A stretch of DNA of 64,000 bases, taken from Strigamia acuminata. Lineage: Eukaryota; Arthropoda; Chilopoda; Geophilomorpha; Linotaeniidae. This document shows, one piece after another, positions 49,955 to 59,060 of this stretch. Both the position numbers and the translations under genes were made by a program. The stretch's first letter is position 1, and every line of letters starts with the position of its first letter. A model generated the notes under the pieces. It did not search any database. It was not told the origin of the DNA and was given only the letters and a program-made list of their open reading frames with translations. Where the stretch lies: the NCBI GenBank assembly GCA_949358305.1, contig OX442314.1:52087162-52151161 (forward strand), given 5' to 3'.

Positions 49955-50606
49955 AGCAGAACCCTGGATTAAAGAGAAGTGAACCGTATCTTTAAAATTT
50001 TTTTTTTTGGAATGGATTCTGTCTTTCTTTTCCGTATTTTCAGATAGTTAGGCCTGGCTTAGGCCTAACTAGTATTACTTGGGACTTGCTAGGGTTACTA
50101 GGCCCAGTTAGGCCTATCTAGGGTTATTAAGCCTAACTTCAGATTTTGCCACCAGGAGGTCAACAATGACTCCAGCCATCGTCTGAGCAACAAAGGGCCG
50201 CAACAATGACACCAGGGAACAAAGATCCCAAAGAATGCCCCTGACAATGCCAACGCAACACTGTGTCATTATAAGCTCTCAGCTTAGGTAGTGCTAGGGT
50301 TTCCTTTTCCCACTAGGGTACGGTAAGGGGATAATAGCTGCACACATCAAGCCACCTCCCAGGAGAGGCTGGCCAGTGCTGAACCCAGCTTAGCTCCTCG
50401 GAGAAGTACCTACTGGGAAGGGGGTCAGGGCAGGTTTGGGAAGTGAGAGCACTCACTGAATTGTTGCACTTATCTGGATTGTTGGACCGGATTTCATCGC
50501 AATCACGGAGTCACGACTGACAAGTTACCCGGCGGCGGTGGATAGTGACGATGACCCGGAATTGGTAGCTGGCGTAAACCAGGAGTCGCAGACAAGCTTA
50601 TCTGGA
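49955..50606 (+). other. E4 5' leader
   Basis: Non-coding leader with TAGGCCTAACTAG-type short repeats (50045-50130). The gag frame is open from 50460 but has no ATG until 50607. Confidence 0.5.
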
Positions 50607-51668
50607 ATGGCGTCAACAAGCGGAGCTGGGACAGCCTATGTGGCGCACGTGCCCCCATTTCAAGGCAAAACCGAGACGGATTGGAGTTTGTGGGTTGAAC
50701 GGTTCGAGTTCATGGCGAAGCTACACAAATTCTATTCGGATAAAGATAATCTGAAGATGTTCTTGGTGGCCTCGATGGGCGCAGATACGCATGCCCTGCT
50801 ACACAAGTTGACTGCCCCGACAACGATTTCGGATATGACTTATGAGGACATAGTCGAAAAGATAAAGGCATACTTTAGTCCGGCGGTACCTCCAATTATT
50901 ATCCGGAACCGGTTACGAAAGCGAGTACGCCAGCCAAAGGAGTCGGTGGCATCGTATGTTGCTGTTCTCCGCGGTCTTGCAGAGAAGGGAGAATACGGAG
51001 ACTCTAAGCAGGTGGACTTTGCGGTCATGGACCAGTTGATTGAGGGACTGGGGAATGCCACGGCAACACAGTACATTCTCCTGCAAAAGCCCAAAACTTT
51101 AAAGGAGGCAATGGAGATGGCCATGGCATTCAAAGGCGCCGCAGCTGGTGTGGCGGACATGCAAGCCACTACATGTTTTGAACCAGATAATGGAAGGGAT
51201 ATGGTTTTACCCATGGTTCCCGCTAGCATGGTGGCTTACAGCTCTCAGCCCCCTATGGCCCATGTTTATACCAAGGGTGTGGTGTTGCCACAAAGGCCTT
51301 TTGTGAGCACTGGTCAGTCCACCCCTGTGCGCCCGCGAGGTGGTTTACCTTACGGTGCCTGTTGGTATTGCGGTGAAGTGGGACACCTGAAAAGAGATTG
51401 TCCCATGAGGCAACAGGTGCAACAGACGGGTCGTGGTCAACCGATGCAGATGCGGGATGCAAATGCAGGACCGTCTGGGACCCAACAGCGTGGTCAAAGA
51501 GGGCGTACCGGACGCGGACGCGCACGCGGTGGTGGTCAAAGGCCTGCATACCAGCCCTTTCAGCAGAGTTGCACCCCAATGAATTATGTTCCTTCGGTCA
51601 CTCAACCGGGATGCCAAATTCGGAATCCCGATTATGACCAGGATGACCCCTTCCGCATGTCAATGTGA
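50607..51668 (+). CDS. gag: E4 gag
   Basis: I start at the first in-frame ATG (50607, MASTSGAGTAY). The frame is open upstream, including a GTG at 50538, so a longer form is possible. A capsid-like domain (WSLWVERFEFMAKLH ... RQPKESVASYVAVLRGLAEKG) is followed by one CCHC zinc knuckle (CWYCGEVGHLKRDC, nt 51359-51400) and an RGRG-rich basic tail, both RNA-binding features. It ends with UGA at 51666-51668. Pol continues in the same frame right after it, so a share of ribosomes must read through to make Gag-Pol. Confidence 0.88.
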   Translation: MASTSGAGTAYVAHVPPFQGKTETDWSLWVERFEFMAKLHKFYSDKDNLKMFLVASMGADTHALLHKLTAPTTISDMTYEDIVEKIKAYFSPAVPPIIIRNRLRKRVRQPKESVASYVAVLRGLAEKGEYGDSKQVDFAVMDQLIEGLGNATATQYILLQKPKTLKEAMEMAMAFKGAAAGVADMQATTCFEPDNGRDMVLPMVPASMVAYSSQPPMAHVYTKGVVLPQRPFVSTGQSTPVRPRGGLPYGACWYCGEVGHLKRDCPMRQQVQQTGRGQPMQMRDANAGPSGTQQRGQRGRTGRGRARGGGQRPAYQPFQQSCTPMNYVPSVTQPGCQIRNPDYDQDDPFRMSM

Positions 51669-54600
51669 CTTGGTAAGATCCCCGTGGTAGCAACAGTGGA
51701 TACTGGCTCAAGATACTCGTTGATCTCCAGAGATACTTTAATGAAGTGGATGACCTTAAGCAACTTGACATGGCCTGTACAACCGACCAACATTACGTTG
51801 ATTGGTTATTTTGGCGAAAGGAGACCCGCACTTGGGGAGATCTACCTACCGGTTAGGGTAGGAGATGAAGAAGTGAAGTTGCGGTTCTTGGTCACTGCTG
51901 GTCAGGCCACAATACTGCTGGGCAGGGAAGCCACGAGGCAATCTCGTTCTGTGAAAACTTTCCTGATCAACAGGCTGGAGAGACAACAAGGGATGCACCA
52001 CGGGATCAATGGGTCAATGACCCCACAAGACTTAATTGCGGAGTTGGAAGAGGAGGACACTGTATTGAGACTGTTACTTCAGGAGTACAAGGATGTTTTT
52101 GAGGCCTCTTTGGGTTTATATACAGGTCCGCCTGTACAACTTTACCTGAAAGAAGGTGTAAAGCCGCGCTTCTTTCGCGCGAGGCCTGTACCTGTAGCCT
52201 TGCGTACAGCAGTGGAAAAGGAACTGGAAAAGGGAGTTGCGGATGGGATTTACCAACCAATCGCATTTTCGGATTGGGCAACCCCGCTGGTCATAGTTGA
52301 CAAGAAGGACGGTACAGTGCGGTTATGCGGAGACTACCGGTCAACTGTGAACCCAGCTATCTTACCGGATCCATACCCACTGCCTAGAGTTTCTGATATT
52401 ATGGCTAAGCTTGGAGGAAAGAAGTATTTTACCAAGCTTGACATCAGACAGGCGTACCAACAGGTATTGCTCACTCGGGCGAGTTCATTTATAGCTGCAA
52501 TCAACACTCATAAAGGACTCTATGCAGTTAACAGATTACCTTTTGGTACCATATCAAGCAGCGGAGTATTCCAAAGGATTATGGATACAATGTTTGCTGA
52601 CCTGGATGATGTCTCACCATATCAGGATGATATTTTGATTGCGACGGACACATACGAAGAACATGTGAAGGTGGTCAGAGAAGTCCTGAGAAGACTCAGA
52701 GGAGCGAATCTGCGACTTGTAAGACGGAAATGCAAGTTTTTTAGGACGCAGGTCGCGTATCTGGGATTTCAAGTGGACAGTAGAGGAATTCGACCATCTG
52801 GAGACAACGTCGCGGCGATTAAGAAGATGCCAGCACCCAACAACTTGCAAGAACTGCGCTCATTTCTGGGGATGGTCCAATTTTATCTGCAATTTCTACC
52901 GCATTTTGCGAAGGTCGCAGAACCACTGCGAGAGTTATTGCAGGGGAACGCATCCTGGGAGTGGACGCAAAGAAGAGCCACCGCTTTTAATACCATTAAA
53001 GAGATGATTACTAGTGAGAGCCTCCTAGTGCACTACTCACTCCATCATCCACTGGTCCTGGTTGTCGACGCCAGCCCAGTGGGAGTGGGGGCAGTGTTAA
53101 ACCACGTGTTGGACAACGGGGAGGAGCGGCCAGTCTTGTACGCGTCCAAGTCACTCTCGCCAACTCAGAGACGCTACAGCCAGACTGACCGAGAGGCATC
53201 GGCAATCATCTATGCGGTGCAGAAGTTTCACCAGTTCTTATGTGGGAGAAAGTTCAGGATTGTAACTGACCACAAGCCATTGCTCGGAATATTCGGAGTG
53301 ACCAATCCTACACCAAATATTATTAGCCCTAGGATGCTAAGGTGGACAATTATCTTGGCAGGCTACAACTACTCAATAGAGCACAGACCAGGTCTGGACA
53401 TTCCAGTGGCTGATGCATTGAGTAGATTGCCACTGCCAGCCACCAAGATCACGGAGCAATGGGAACAAGAACTGGAGGAAGAGCAGCATGTGCGCTTCTT
53501 AGTCGAAGACTCGATAATTACTCGTGAGCAATTGGAAATGGCCACGTTACTGGATGATGACCTGCACCACGTAATGCAATACGTGAGGAATGGATGGCCG
53601 GATAAGGTCAAGGCATCATTACAGCCATTTAAGTCGCGCAAGACAGAATTGGCAGTCCATCATGACATATTGCTATGGGGACATAGGGTGATAATACCAC
53701 CTAGTCTGCGCAAGAAGGCCATGGATTTGCTTCACGAAGGTCATCATGGGATAGTCATAATGAAGAACAAGGCGGCAGCAACAATATGGTGGCCGGGGAT
53801 AACAATGGCGATTGAACAATACGTGGCACAATGTGTTGTGTGTCAACAACACCAGCATGCACCGCCACGTGACAATCCCATTAGTTGGCCAAGACTTGCT
53901 AGACCTTGGAGCAGGATCCATATTGATTTTGCCGGACCGGTCAAGGGCAAGATGTTCCTCATCTTAGTGGACTCTTTGACCGGATGGATGCACGTAGACT
54001 TGGTACCAAGCACGTCATCGGCAGCTGCAATTGCTGTGATTAAAAGGAAGTGCGCAGATTTTGGTCTGCCTGACACAATTGTTTCAGACAATGCCACAAC
54101 CTTCACCAGCGAGGAATTTAAGGGATTTATCCGGCGAAACGGTTTACTACACTTGTTCTCACCTGCATTCCATCCACAGTCCAATGGACGAGCGGAGAGA
54201 GCGGTACAGACCTTTAAAGGCAAACTGGTTAAGATGGGAATGGTCAATATCCAGGAGCAATTGGATAAGTTCCTATTTTACCAGCACAGTACACCGGGAG
54301 CGGATGGAAAATCCCCAGCTATGCTGATGTTGCAAGGGCATTTTAAGACCCATCTGGACACACTGAAACCAACTGTGGGAGCGGCTCAAGAGGACCGGCG
54401 GCCACCTAAGAGGGTATTAGCCCCGGGACAGGAAGTGTGGGCTCGTTCATACAGGAAGGGAGACGCGACATGGATTCCGGCTATAGTGAAGACTAGGAAG
54501 GGGGATGTCGTGTATGAGACCCAGCGTATGGACACCCAAGAGGTTAACGACCGCCACATTAATCAGTTGAGACCGCGGCATCCACAGGCTGGGGAGCAGG

Positions 54601-55217
54601 TGATTGCACCCAGAGAAATCCAAGACACGATCGTACCTAATGTACCGTGGAATCCGATGCCTGAAGAACCCAGGCCAAGGAAGTTGGGAAGGCAGCACAC
54701 AGTGATCGTGACGAGGACGGTACCAGTTCCTGTTATGGAGCCAGTCCCCGTTGCGGGACCGGCAAACACAGATGAAAATGTGGTTTTACCAGAAGTGCAG
54801 CCGATCCCAGGTCCAAGCGGCTGGGCAAGGACCGAGGTGCAGAAGACCCCTCGGGTGGCCCCAAGGACAATGCGGGACAAGACTGCACCGGTCCGAAGGA
54901 TGCTTGCGCCGCCCCCATTCGATGTGACACCACGCACGAGGGCTCAGTTTGACTTGTTCCATCAAAGGAGATTGCAACAAGCAGCCAATGGAGTCACTGT
55001 CCCTCCAGCGGTGCAACCGACAGATGAACAGACGCAACCTGACATAAGATCCACCGATTCGGAGGAAGAGTATGATGACGCGGAAGAGGAAATTCAGGAT
55101 CCGAAAGACCCGGATTACCAACCATCGCGTCGGAGTTTAGACTATATAGATAGAAACCTTGGGAATCGGGCGGATGACATAGTGTTGCGTTCGCATTCGG
55201 CTGGAGGACCGCGCTAG
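51669..55217 (+). CDS. pol: E4 pol: protease, RT, RNase H, integrase (read-through of UGA)
   Basis: In frame with gag and separated from it only by the UGA at 51666-51668 (context AUG UGA CUU). No ATG precedes the protease, so independent initiation is unlikely. Order: aspartic protease (VDTGSRYSLIS, just 11 codons after the stop); reverse transcriptase (RLCGDYRSTVN, LDIRQAYQQ, active site YQDD); RNase H (VVDASPVGVGAVL); integrase with zinc region (HHGIVIMKNKA ... CVVCQQ) and catalytic D (IDFAGPV), D (SDNATTF), E (NGRAERAV). The C-terminal 250 residues are Pro/Arg-rich then acidic. Appears intact. Confidence 0.92.
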   Translation, partial: LGKIPVVATVDTGSRYSLISRDTLMKWMTLSNLTWPVQPTNITLIGYFGERRPALGEIYLPVRVGDEEVKLRFLVTAGQATILLGREATRQSRSVKTFLINRLERQQGMHHGINGSMTPQDLIAELEEEDTVLRLLLQEYKDVFEASLGLYTGPPVQLYLKEGVKPRFFRARPVPVALRTAVEKELEKGVADGIYQPIAFSDWATPLVIVDKKDGTVRLCGDYRSTVNPAILPDPYPLPRVSDIMAKLGGKKYFTKLDIRQAYQQVLLTRASSFIAAINTHKGLYAVNRLPFGTISSSGVFQRIMDTMFADLDDVSPYQDDILIATDTYEEHVKVVREVLRRLRGANLRLVRRKCKFFRTQVAYLGFQVDSRGIRPSGDNVAAIKKMPAPNNLQELRSFLGMVQFYLQFLPHFAKVAEPLRELLQGNASWEWTQRRATAFNTIKEMITSESLLVHYSLHHPLVLVVDASPVGVGAVLNHVLDNGEERPVLYASKSLSPTQRRYSQTDREASAIIYAVQKFHQFLCGRKFRIVTDHKPLLGIFGVTNPTPNIISPRMLRWTIILAGYNYSIEHRPGLDIPVADALSRLPLPATKITEQWEQELEEEQHVRFLVEDSIITREQLEMATLLDDDLHHVMQYVRNGWPDKVKASLQPFKSRKTELAVHHDILLWGHRVIIPPSLRKKAMDLLHEGHHGIVIMKNKAAATIWWPGITMAIEQYVAQCVVCQQHQHAPPRDNPISWPRLARPWSRIHIDFAGPVKGKMFLILVDSLTGWMHVDLVPSTSSAAAIAVIKRKCADFGLPDTIVSDNATTFTSEEFKGFIRRNGLLHLFSPAFHPQSNGRAERAVQTFKGKLVKMGMVNIQEQLDKFLFYQHSTPGADGKSPAMLMLQGHFKTHLDTLKPTVGAAQEDRRPPKRVLAPGQEVWARSYRKGDATWIPAIVKTRKGDVVYETQRMDTQEVNDRHINQLRPRHPQAGEQVIAPREIQDTIVPNVPWNPMPEEPRPRKLGRQHTVIVTRTVPVPVMEPVPVAGPANTDENVVLPEVQPIPGPSGWARTEVQKTPRVAPRTMRDKTAPVRRMLAPPPFDVTPRTRAQFDLFHQRRLQQAANGVTVPPAVQPTDEQTQPDIRSTDSEEEYDDAEEEIQDPKDPDYQPSRRSLDYIDRNLGNRADDIVLRSHSAGGPR

Positions 55218-55462
55218 CAAGTCAAGCCCAAGTCGTTTAAGCTTAAGTCGTTTAAGTGTTAAGCTTAAGTCGTTTAAGTGTTAAGCTTAAGTCGTTTAAG
55301 TTTTAAGCTTCTTTCGGATTTCAAAATCGCGAGTTAATGTATATCAGCAATTTCGATGTAGACCAGACCTAACTAGGGGTTTTTGTAGCTGAAAGCTGCA
55401 CGTGCTAATTTTGAAAGAATGTGCGATCTCTCTCGGTCTGGATCAAGAGAGAGGGGGAGCAC
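55218..55462 (+). repeat. E4 3' region with 23-bp tandem repeat and polypurine tract
   Basis: Three and a half copies of AAGCTTAAGTCGTTTAAGTG-type sequence (55230-55310). AGAGAGAGGGGGAGCAC precedes the LTR. Confidence 0.75.
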
Positions 55463-55700
55463 TGTGGTGTATTAACACCACAAGGAATTTATGCAGGCTT
55501 TATTGCATTGAATTAGTACATTGTATTGCCAATAATACAATGTACAAAGCAGCATGTAGCTTTCATCTTTTTCCCTCTAGTGACAGTTGGTCAGGTTACT
55601 GACAAATAAATCTACTCTGTTTAGAAGAGTGGAGGATGAAGTTTTGGCCCAACTGGTCTCCTGTGTTTTATTTCCCATCTCCAGGGCAAAGATGGTAAAG
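55463..55700 (+). repeat. E4 3' LTR
   Basis: Identical by eye to 49699-49936. Confidence 0.9.
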
Positions 55701-57055
55701 TCGGTAAGTCCAAGCTATGCTTGGCTATGCCCGGAGTCAAAAGCGGCACAAATTCGAGAAAGAATCGAGCTTTATCCCGACCACTAACGACTGCCTCGCT
55801 GTCGTTGTTTAAGCGAGAACTGCTTGCTAACACGTGCTTATGGCCCGCACGGTCACACAAATCCAAACTAAACTTTGATCTACGCCTAATTAAGCTTAAG
55901 CTTCCAATTTGGAGCGGCGAAACTAAGCTAAACGCGCGTAACATGAAATAAATTGACACATGGATTTCAGGTCGAAGGCCAAACAACTTTATTCGGCCAA
56001 AATGGCGACGCGTCACGGCGCTTAAAATGCAACAAAAAGAGGTGGAAAACAAAGGAAATGAGTGGCTTAAAAGCTGAGAATTAACTCGAATGACGATGAA
56101 AAAACCTAAAGCTGTGTTTCAGAACTTTAGGGCGAAACTAAACGACGAGTGCGCTTAGAAAAGGAGCTGAGACTCAGCCATGATCACTGGCTACCGAAGT
56201 AGCACCTACGCGGTCGGGATACTGAGCTCAACTGCCCAAAAAGCAGAAAAAAAGGGGAAAAGGTAAACTTGGACTCAACCAAGTTCACCCAATCACAGAA
56301 GAGTCAGAAACCAATCAGTACAGTCGGTGCATGCATACTAACGAGTATGACTCACGACGACGCGTACTGACCAGAATAGATATGCAAATAGGCTTGCATC
56401 AGAAAACATAAACTAAGATAGAAAAACTAGGAAGAGATAAGAGAGAAGTGAGAAAATGAAGGAGAGTTAGGAGTGAGTAAGAGAAAAGAAAGACAGAAAT
56501 GAGGAAAACTAGGCTAAATCAAAGATTAACTAAAATAGAATGAAAACAACACAAGGTAGGAACAAATTAGGGTTTATTACAAACACAAACACGAGGGAAA
56601 ATGCGTACAATTCGTACGCGTGAACACCGGACCGTGACAGCTTTTCCAAAGTAACTGCTACAAGTAATTTAAAAATTTAAAAAAGCAAAGAAATTAATTA
56701 AAAAACAGAATTTCAGTCCTACTGCAACAAGAACAGCTACTACAATGGAGTGTTTCCTATTAAAACTGTTGTGTCAGTTGATGAAAGGTGACAGTAAATT
56801 GAACAAAAAAAAATATTTTAATCCAAAGTGACAACACAAACTACACAAACACTCAAATTAGATGAGAATTGTTTCAAAACTTTTTCATTTAAGACAAAAT
56901 TCACCAAAAATTCTTTTCGTTGGTTCCAACGGTTACTGAACAAGTTTTGACATAATATTAAGTATTCATAGACATGGCATATTGACTTTTAATTTTGAAA
57001 TACAAAAAAAAAAAATATATCGATTTAATGCACACACGCAACCTTTGACAACTCG
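55701..57055. other. Right flank of E4, no gene identified
   Basis: Contains an AAGCTATGCTTGG palindromic stretch and, on the minus strand from 56639, TGTCACGGTCCGG with a later AATAAA, reminiscent of an LTR start. No partner or TSD found. Confidence 0.3.
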
Positions 57056-58195
57056 TTAGTCGCCGACGTCACCATCGTCGCTGTCATCGTCGATCTCAAC
57101 GTCGCTCCAATCGTCGCTCTCTCCGCCGCTCTCATCGCCGCTGCCGTCGTCGTCGCTCTCAATGTCGATCCAATCGTCGCTGAAGTCGCTCTCAGCGGGA
57201 AAGAACTGCAGCTGCAGGTGCACCCCGTGTTTATCGGCCGTCTGCTGCATCTTACGATCGTCGAAAAGCTTTCTTCTGATCTCGTCAACGTGCAAACTCA
57301 CGTCTAACTCGACCAGAGATTCGATTTTGCAAAGCCCCTCAATCGCTGACGGTCCTAACAAATAATAAAGTTGATTAAGTTGCAAACATTTGACTTTTTT
57401 CTTCGCCATAAACTCGACAAACTCGCGAGCTACTTTCTCGCTGAAACCGTGCCAACAGGTAAGTCCAAGCGACTCGAGATTCGGACACATGTCCAACATC
57501 TGGAAAAAAAGACCGGAGGAAACCCAAACGTCCAAGCGACCGTCCATATCAAATTCAACTAAATTCTCCAAACACAAATCACGCAAACTCAGTCGATCAA
57601 ACGCATTATTTCCGGGGACACTCCCGCTCATGCAAGCACTCAAGTAGGTCAACTCCTTGAATTTCGCAAAACTGTGCAGCATTTTGGGGGTGAAAAATTC
57701 CGAACTGATGCGGATGCTGCAAACTTTGGGACACGTGAGCACGGCGATGTCCAGCACTTCTTCGATGGAGTGATCGGTGAACATTGGCTCGAAATCCAAT
57801 TCTCTCAGGTTGTATTGCTGCGGTGGCGAGTCTAATGGCAACAGCGCCATGAACCACTCAGTGTAATCTAAAATTCCCATGACTTCGATCGATGTCATCG
57901 TGTTCAATACAAAGCTGTGGCAGTCCGCTGAAATGTCCTCACCGTCAAATTGGAATACTCGCAACGTCTTTCTGAGTGCGGAATCTTCTGCGCACAGTTT
58001 TCTCACAAAAACTTGCGTGGTTTGGTTGATGTAAAGCTTAACGAGTGACAGTCGGGCGATGTGTATGGCCGAGTCGTCCTCGACAACACCGCCGGGAATG
58101 TGAAGTTTCTGTAGATTTGGCATTATGCGACACATTTCTTTGCAAGCACTGGCTGTGAGGGGATTTTTCCGGGGCAGATATAACTCTGTCAGATT
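57056..58195 (-). CDS. LRR protein gene, copy 2, LRR exon
   Basis: A single long exon begins after a TTTATCGCACAG acceptor (58196-58197) with NLTELYLPRKNPLTASACKE and ends at 57056, 379 codons. It contains irregular leucine-rich repeats of about 25-30 residues (for example LCLENLVEFDMDG, MLDMCPNLESLGL, LCKIESLVELDVSL) and a C-terminal acidic tail of Asp/Ser/Glu. No frameshift, unlike copy 1. The upstream exons seen in copy 1 (48594-48211) have no counterpart in the 900 bp upstream; only the tandem array 58390-59060 is there. So the copy is either 5'-truncated or its first exons are further away. RNI/F-box-like LRR proteins usually act in protein recognition, but function is not shown here. 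Confidence 0.6.
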   Translation of the reverse strand, partial: NLTELYLPRKNPLTASACKEMCRIMPNLQKLHIPGGVVEDDSAIHIARLSLVKLYINQTTQVFVRKLCAEDSALRKTLRVFQFDGEDISADCHSFVLNTMTSIEVMGILDYTEWFMALLPLDSPPQQYNLRELDFEPMFTDHSIEEVLDIAVLTCPKVCSIRISSEFFTPKMLHSFAKFKELTYLSACMSGSVPGNNAFDRLSLRDLCLENLVEFDMDGRLDVWVSSGLFFQMLDMCPNLESLGLTCWHGFSEKVAREFVEFMAKKKVKCLQLNQLYYLLGPSAIEGLCKIESLVELDVSLHVDEIRRKLFDDRKMQQTADKHGVHLQLQFFPAESDFSDDWIDIESDDDGSGDESGGESDDWSDVEIDDDSDDGDVGD

Positions 58196-58389
58196 CTGTG
58201 CGATAAATACAATTAGAAGAATTAAAACAAAGAATGTCGCACATTTTCTATTACTGTGCACGCAAATTTTACAGACAAAATACATTTTACAACAGAAAGT
58301 TTTTGTCGGATAAAGCATTTTTTTCTGAAAGCTGTTTTTTTTCTTACAATATTGTATTTTTTTTTTACCTCAAAATGTATTTTTCTGAT

Positions 58390-59060
58390 AGCAATACATT
58401 TTTTTCATTTGCAAATGCAGTTTTTTCATTTGCAAATGCAGTTTTTTCATTTGCAAATGCAGTTTTTTCATTTGCAAATGCAGTTTTTTCATTTGGAAAT
58501 GCAGTTTTTTCATTTGCATATGCAGTTTTTTCATTTGCATATGCAGTTTTTTCTTTTGCAATTGCATTTTTTCATTTGGAAATGCAGTTTTTTCATTTGC
58601 AAATGCAGTTTTTTCATTTGCAAATGCAGTTTTTTCATTTGCATATGCAGTTTTTTCTTTTGCAATTGCATTTTTTCATTTGGAAATGCAGTTTTTTCAT
58701 TTGCAAATGCAGTTTTTTCATTTGCAAATGCAGTTTTTTCATTTGCAAATGCAATTATTTCATTTGCAAATGCAGTTTTTTCATTTGGAAATGCAGTTTT
58801 TTCATTTGCAAATGCAGTTTTTTCATTTGCAAATGCAGTTTTTTCATTTGCAAATGCAGTTTTTTCATTTGCAAATGCAGTTTTTTCTTTTGCAATTGCA
58901 TTTTTTCATTTGGAAATGCAGTTTTTTCATTTGCAAATGCAGTTTTTTCCTTTGCAAATGCAGTTTTTTCATTTGCAAATGCAGTTTTTTCATTTGCAAA
59001 TGCAGTTTTTTCATTTGCAAATGCAGTTTTTCTTTTGCAATTGCATTTTTTTAATCTCAA
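58390..59060. repeat. 21-bp tandem array, about 31 copies
   Basis: Each unit has a T6 tract followed by the palindrome CATTTGCAAATG (some units CATTTGCATATG or CTTTTGCAATTG). The 21-bp period is a multiple of three, which creates long false ORFs on both strands. It lies in what should be the intron before the LRR exon of copy 2. Confidence 0.95.

Larger units (their letters stand above)
49699..55700 (+). mobile_element. E4: complete 6.0-kb Ty3/Gypsy retrotransposon
   Basis: Identical 238-bp LTRs, a tRNA-Lys-like primer site, gag, an in-frame UGA, pol, short tandem repeats and a purine run before the 3' LTR. TCGG occurs on both sides (49695-49698, 55701-55704); GTCGG is possible if the LTR ends one base earlier. 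No third ORF. Confidence 0.95.
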
